In this document: piece by piece, positions 60,227 to 64,000 of the stretch
Layout of the letters: each line of letters begins with the position of its first letter
Numbering within the stretch: position 1 is the stretch's first letter
Origin: Nissolia schottii
Taxonomy: Eukaryota; Streptophyta; Magnoliopsida; Fabales; Fabaceae
NCBI GenBank assembly: GCA_003254905.1
Contig: QANU01076928.1
Location: 521,207-585,206 of the forward strand
Direction of reading: 5' to 3'
Length of the DNA: 64,000 nt
The notes under the pieces: generated by a model
Told to the model about the DNA's origin: nothing
The model's database searches: none
The model's input: only the letters and a program-made list of their open reading frames with translations
Position numbers and translations under genes: made by a program

Positions 60227-61391
60227 TCCTCAGAAAAAGATACGTGTAAATGGAAAATGCACAAATTCAAGTGTAAGAATAACATTGCTAATTATTTGAT
60301 AAATGCAACTCAGACTGACTCTATACCATATTATTTTTATTCTTGAAGGCAGATCACTCCGTCCTAATACAAATAGCAGGTAACCTACAATTCCTACCTC
60401 AATTCAGAATGTTAGGGTGAAAGGACTGAATTCGAGCTTATAATTTTTGCCCATGAGTAATGTCTGCGCAAAATGGGCAACAAACGGGGTTATGTCAATA
60501 ATCCAATAATTTTTCCATTATTTGGACAGTTGCTTAATCTTTGAAAAACTAAAGCAATAATATTAGTCACAATATTAATTACTAGATAGCTAGGGTAGCT
60601 AACTGCATAATTGGTAGGAATGAAGGTCAAATGAACAACATTTGAAGCACAATACAATTATACAAGGCTAGGCACATCTCATTTATTTTTTTAAGCTAAG
60701 TTACAAACTTCAACCATTCACACCCTAAGAAGAGTTGTTGTTTTCATGTAACTCCTCTAGCTATAGTTAGCTAGCTAGGGCTGGTTGAGAGAAGTACAAA
60801 TTTGTTACACACAGCACAATTCTAATCAAATTACCTCTTACCTTCTCAAATACCACAATTAGATTCACACACACAAACTATAAAAAAACAAAAAAAACTC
60901 ATGAATGCCTTATTGGTGAGTGATATGTAAGTATTTTTGTAAATATTTAAAGAGTCTAGACATATGTCTAGACCTAGGTGAGATAATAGTTTCTAACCTC
61001 ACCTAAATTTTTTAGCACAAAAGAAAAGTATATATATCAAATAGATTAGGGTTTTGTGATGAACAAACCTGCTGCATTGCTGGCAAAACCTTTGCTGAAG
61101 GTCAGAGATGAGTACAGCAGGTGCCTTGGCATGGTACTCACACACCTTGTGCCTCCTGTGGTACTGCTTCGCACTGCTCAGATCGGCGTTGCAGCCGTCC
61201 ACTTGACAAGCCAGAGGTGCCGATCCTCCGGCCGACCTCGACCCTCCTGATCTCCGTCTGTAGAGATCTGTCACCACCACCCTCTTCTTCCTCCCTCCAT
61301 CTTCCTCTTCCTCCTCCTCTTCTTCTTCCTCTTCTTCGTCGTCTTCTTCCTCCACCTTGTACTTTTCCTCATGGCCCCAGGTTCTGTCCAT
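58780..61391 (-). CDS. SPL3-like: SPL3-type SBP-box transcription factor, 142 aa, 2 exons
   Basis: Nuclear DNA-binding protein recognising GTAC cores; SPL3-class proteins promote the vegetative phase change and floral meristem identity downstream of miR156. Joined exons 61391-61069 and 58885-58780; the intron is 2183 bp, in the usual SBP position, between CQQCSR and FHELSEFD; 429 nt. The N-terminus has 12 consecutive glutamates (19-30). The SBP domain runs from residue 62. Zinc site one is C62, C67, C84, H87; site two is C103, C106, H110, C122. The bipartite nuclear signal is [17 protein letters not shown] at 119-135. The protein ends soon after the domain, as expected of the minimal SPL3/4/5 class (131-181 aa in Arabidopsis). 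The ATG at 61391 is chosen because the residues upstream in the open frame are hydrophobic and unlike SPL. A miR156 site follows the stop. Confidence 0.96.
59011..59307. mobile_element. Stowaway-like (Tc1/mariner) MITE, 297 bp, in the SPL intron
   Basis: Flanked by TA on both sides (59009-59010 and 59308-59309). The left end is GTGCTCTCTTTGTTTCAATA followed by TATCTATTTA; the right end, reverse-complemented, CTCACTCCGTTTCGTTATAT followed by CTATTCA. The CTCYNTYYGTTTC start is the signature of Stowaway-like elements, and TA is their target. No coding capacity. Confidence 0.75.
59544..59596. repeat. Perfect 17-bp inverted repeat (hairpin) in the SPL intron
   Basis: ACACACAATAAAAGTGA at 59544-59560 is exactly inverted at 59580-59596 around a 19-base loop. 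The surrounding 59400-59660 contains more copies of AAAGTGAG/CTCACTTTTAT, suggesting a decayed MITE. On the SPL pre-mRNA it would fold into a stem. Confidence 0.7.
60182..60223. repeat. (TC)n microsatellite in the SPL intron
   Basis: About 20 uninterrupted TC units, read as GA on the sense strand of the SPL pre-mRNA. Likely polymorphic. Confidence 0.92.
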
Positions 61392-61720
61392 GATGCAAAA
61401 GCAACAGAGGGAATTGGTTGAAAGATAAAAGAAAAGACACAGAGGGAAAGGTTTATGTGGAGAAGTTAAGGAGGAGAAGAAGACGACCACACAAGCTTGA
61501 TATAAATAGAAAAACAACAACAAAGGGTAGTACTAGTAGTTGGGTGTGAGGACCACATTTAATATGGTCTCCAGTTATAACTGGTTGCCAAGTTGAGGGT
61601 AATAGTAAAAATGGTTGTAAGCAAGTGAAATTCTTACATCTTAGTGGTGGATGAGAGATCCATCCTTCGCACTCACACGAATATGTAAAATGAAGTATAA
61701 AATCATTTCATTGTCTCTAT
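61392..61720 (-). promoter_or_regulatory. 5' leader and proximal promoter of the SPL gene
   Basis: Read on the minus strand, TATTTATATC at about 61499-61508 is a plausible TATA box about 110 bases upstream of the ATG at 61391. The region between is CT-rich on the minus strand, as in many plant leaders. Confidence 0.45.
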
Positions 61721-61730
61721 TTAAAAGTTG

Positions 61731-61925
61731 AGAAAAATGATTTTTAATCTAATATCAAAGTTATTATAATCAATAAGTTAAAAGTTCGATCATTATTAAC
61801 CTCATTTCAAAAAAGTAACATGTTCCTGTTGCATGACTTTTGGAAAAAATGATTTCTATACCTAATATTAAAGTTATTGTAATTAATAAGTCAAGAGTTC
61901 GATCTTCACTTACTCCACTTCAAAT
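61731..61925. repeat. Tandem duplication, units of about 85 bp
   Basis: 61731-61815 and 61842-61925 share AAAAATGATTT, TAATAT-AAAGTTATT-TAAT, AATAAGT-AA-AGTTCGATC and a CACTTCAAA-type end. AGTTCGATC resembles a pol III B box, so a SINE-like or retroelement tail origin is possible but unproven. Confidence 0.6.
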
Positions 61926-63118
61926 AAGATATCCACCCCTATAAGCTAACTCTTGCGTAGAAGAATGTATAAAAAGACACTTAAAATCATTCAATTGTGC
62001 AAGAGTATTTTGAAAAAGATAACTCTTCACATCTTGTACCATTAAATTGGTGTTAAAAAATGTGACAAGAATGAACGGTAAAGATGATCCACCCGAAAAG
62101 AATAAGTACTTAATAAAGTTATAGCCCTACGTCTTGACAGGTATGAACAGGAAAAGAAGACCTATAGGGAAGACTTTAAAACTCTTATTCCTCTCACTCT
62201 GGTTCCTTTGGATTTTAGCCGGGCAGGAGTTTTGTGTAGATAATGATATAGCTTAGAGAGAGTGGATTGAGTGATTCTTTTTTATTTGGTGGAAAAAAAA
62301 AATGTTTCCATATTTAGTGGCCCTGTACTATTAAATTGAAGCCTCTACTTCCTTTCATGGCAGCTTGCTTTTTATCACCGTCACCGTTTAAGTGAGCAAA
62401 GACCTGTTAGAAAAACAGAAACAAGAAGAAGATACTAATATAGTATATTTTTATTTCAATAGCTGCAAGTTGACTTGTTGACTTATTTATAATACACTGC
62501 AGCCATCAATATTATATATGTACATTTAGGATGTGAATACGTAGGATTGGATAGAATTTTGACTTAATCTTAACTATATCTTTAGTTTATTGAATAAAAA
62601 AAACAAATTATTCTGTCCTTATTAGTGGGTTTAAAAATAAAAATTTTAATCTTACCCATAAAAAATGGATGTTTCTCACATGTCTCAGAGTATTTATTAC
62701 TCTCTATTAAATTTGTTCATTTTAAACAAATTTTACGTACTAAACTCACTGAATTTGTCATCATTTTATGATTTTATGTTAATGTAATTTCAAAAATCGT
62801 TGAAAATGAACAAATTTAGTAGGGAGAAATAAATATTCTGCATAACACTAGAGAAACCACTAGTGAAAAGTTGGTTATTTTAATGATTTAATTAGTGAAG
62901 AGTTTGTCAAGATCCTATGAAACATGAAATAATGACACCGTTCAATGAGTTTAATTTTAAAAAGTATTAAAAATGAATAAAGTTAGTAAGAATGTGTAAT
63001 TTATCCCGCAAGTCTATGGTCAACTATCACCTATAAGAATATCTAAACATTCATCTCACTCTACCCGCTATTTTATGAAAAAATGTTTTATGTTTGCGCA
63101 TTATAATAAGTGTCAATT

Positions 63119-63161
<43 letters not shown>

Positions 63162-64000
63162 AATGCATACCAGCAACACAATTTAAATTAACAAACTAAA
63201 CTATTCATAAAGTTAAACAAAAATAACCTTTCCAACTTACAAAATCATAAATCAAACTAAATACCACAATATCTCTAATTAATATATGTATATATACACA
63301 CGCGCGCGTGTGGGTTGTATGTAGGGTTTCAACGGGTTTATGTGAATCTTAATTTGTGCGGGTAATTTTGGACGATTGTCAGCATGGATAATTATCTATA
63401 ATGAAGCAGAATTTTACCCTAATTGGGTCAAGAACCTTGGTGTGGACATTAAATTTTCCTTCTCACATACATCATAAGACACATAGTGAGAGAAAAAAAT
63501 TGAATGATTACACCAAAATTGATGTTTATATAACACTACTCTTTAAACATGAAAAGATTTATTCTGATCGTAAACTAGATTGAAGACACATAAGAACCAA
63601 TAGTAAAGAAAGGAAAGAAACACTGATATCGATGCATTGGTTAAGTATCTTGTCGTTGGCGTCGACAAATTTTTTGCTTTGTTTTTTTTCGTTTTCCTTT
63701 ATTTTTTTTCTGTCATGTAGCTACAAGGCAAGTGGCAAATGACCAATTATTAGAATTGTTCGAGAAAGAAATTAAAAGTGGAGCCCCTTTCTTCTTGTCT
63801 CTCTCCCTCTCTTTCTCTTTCAAACTTCAATATATATAATATGATGATCACAAGATAGTCCTTTTCGCGGAGCAAGAGGGGAAGAGGGGTGAGGGGTGTG
63901 TGGGGGACGATTCCATAATGCTAGCTCAACCAAGGGCGTGAATGAATCTGCATTATTGCAAAACGAAACAAAAGGGAATCATATATACATCAAAAATGCT
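61926..64000. other. Intergenic DNA to the window edge
   Basis: No supported gene. A (TA)n tract lies at 63123-63159 and a short CACACGCGCGCGTGTG palindrome at 63297-63312. The last 250 bases turn CT-rich (63790-63825) with TATATATAA at about 63832-63840. They could be the promoter of a gene beyond the edge. Confidence 0.45.

Overview
The window reads as nuclear DNA of a dicot plant, most likely a legume close to soybean. Genes have GT-AG introns, the intergenic space is AT-rich and full of small transposons, and all the gene families are plant families. The species call is inference from general character. There are two assembly artefacts: a single N at 10884 and a 115-base N run at 17819-17933.

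Eight protein-coding genes are supported. For the five spliced genes with known relatives plus the two-exon SPL gene, I followed exon phases codon by codon from start to stop. In order: (1) a Yippee-like zinc-binding protein, + strand, 2751-5832, 5 exons, 127 aa; (2) an ERF repressor of the AtERF12 type with EAR motifs, - strand, 16635-17192, intronless, 185 aa; (3) a malectin-like/LRR receptor-like protein of the RLP4 type without a kinase, - strand, 19490-25912, 9 exons, 626 aa; (4) a FRIGIDA-ESSENTIAL 1-like CCCH zinc-finger protein, + strand, 28248-32808, 5 exons, 829 aa; (5) an unrecognised serine-rich 183-aa protein, - strand, 35541-36092; (6) a dormancy/auxin-associated DRM1-type protein, + strand, 39225-40410, 3 exons, 114 aa; (7) the peroxisomal processing protease DEG15, + strand, 46291-52089, 13 exons, 742 aa, ending in the SKL import signal; (8) an SPL3-type SBP transcription factor, - strand, 58780-61391, 2 exons, 142 aa, with a miR156 target site just after its stop codon.

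The most informative result is gene order. ERF12-RLP4-DRM1-DEG15 matches, colinearly, Arabidopsis At1g28360-28340-28330-28320, while FES1-DRM-SPL3 matches At2g33835-33830-33810. The window therefore interleaves two Arabidopsis segments that each kept a different subset. This is what is expected of a block duplicated in the Brassicaceae lineage and then thinned out by gene loss. It also places two flowering regulators (FES1-like and SPL3-like) about 28 kb apart.

The space between genes holds well-preserved small mobile elements whose target-site duplications can be read directly. They include a 668-bp hAT-type MITE (8-bp TSD); a tRNA-derived SINE (18-bp TSD, one mismatch); two copies of one family with degenerate AAACTCG-rich ends (9-bp TSDs), one inside a DEG15 intron; a 1.48-kb foldback Mutator-like element with a 0.4-kb internal inverted repeat and an extra copy of one arm; a Tourist-like MITE in an RLP4-type intron; and a Stowaway-like MITE in the SPL intron. 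Two LINE remnants and a tandemly duplicated LTR-like segment are also present. I found no evidence of a new multi-gene system; the novelty lies in the synteny, the foldback element and the transposon family.
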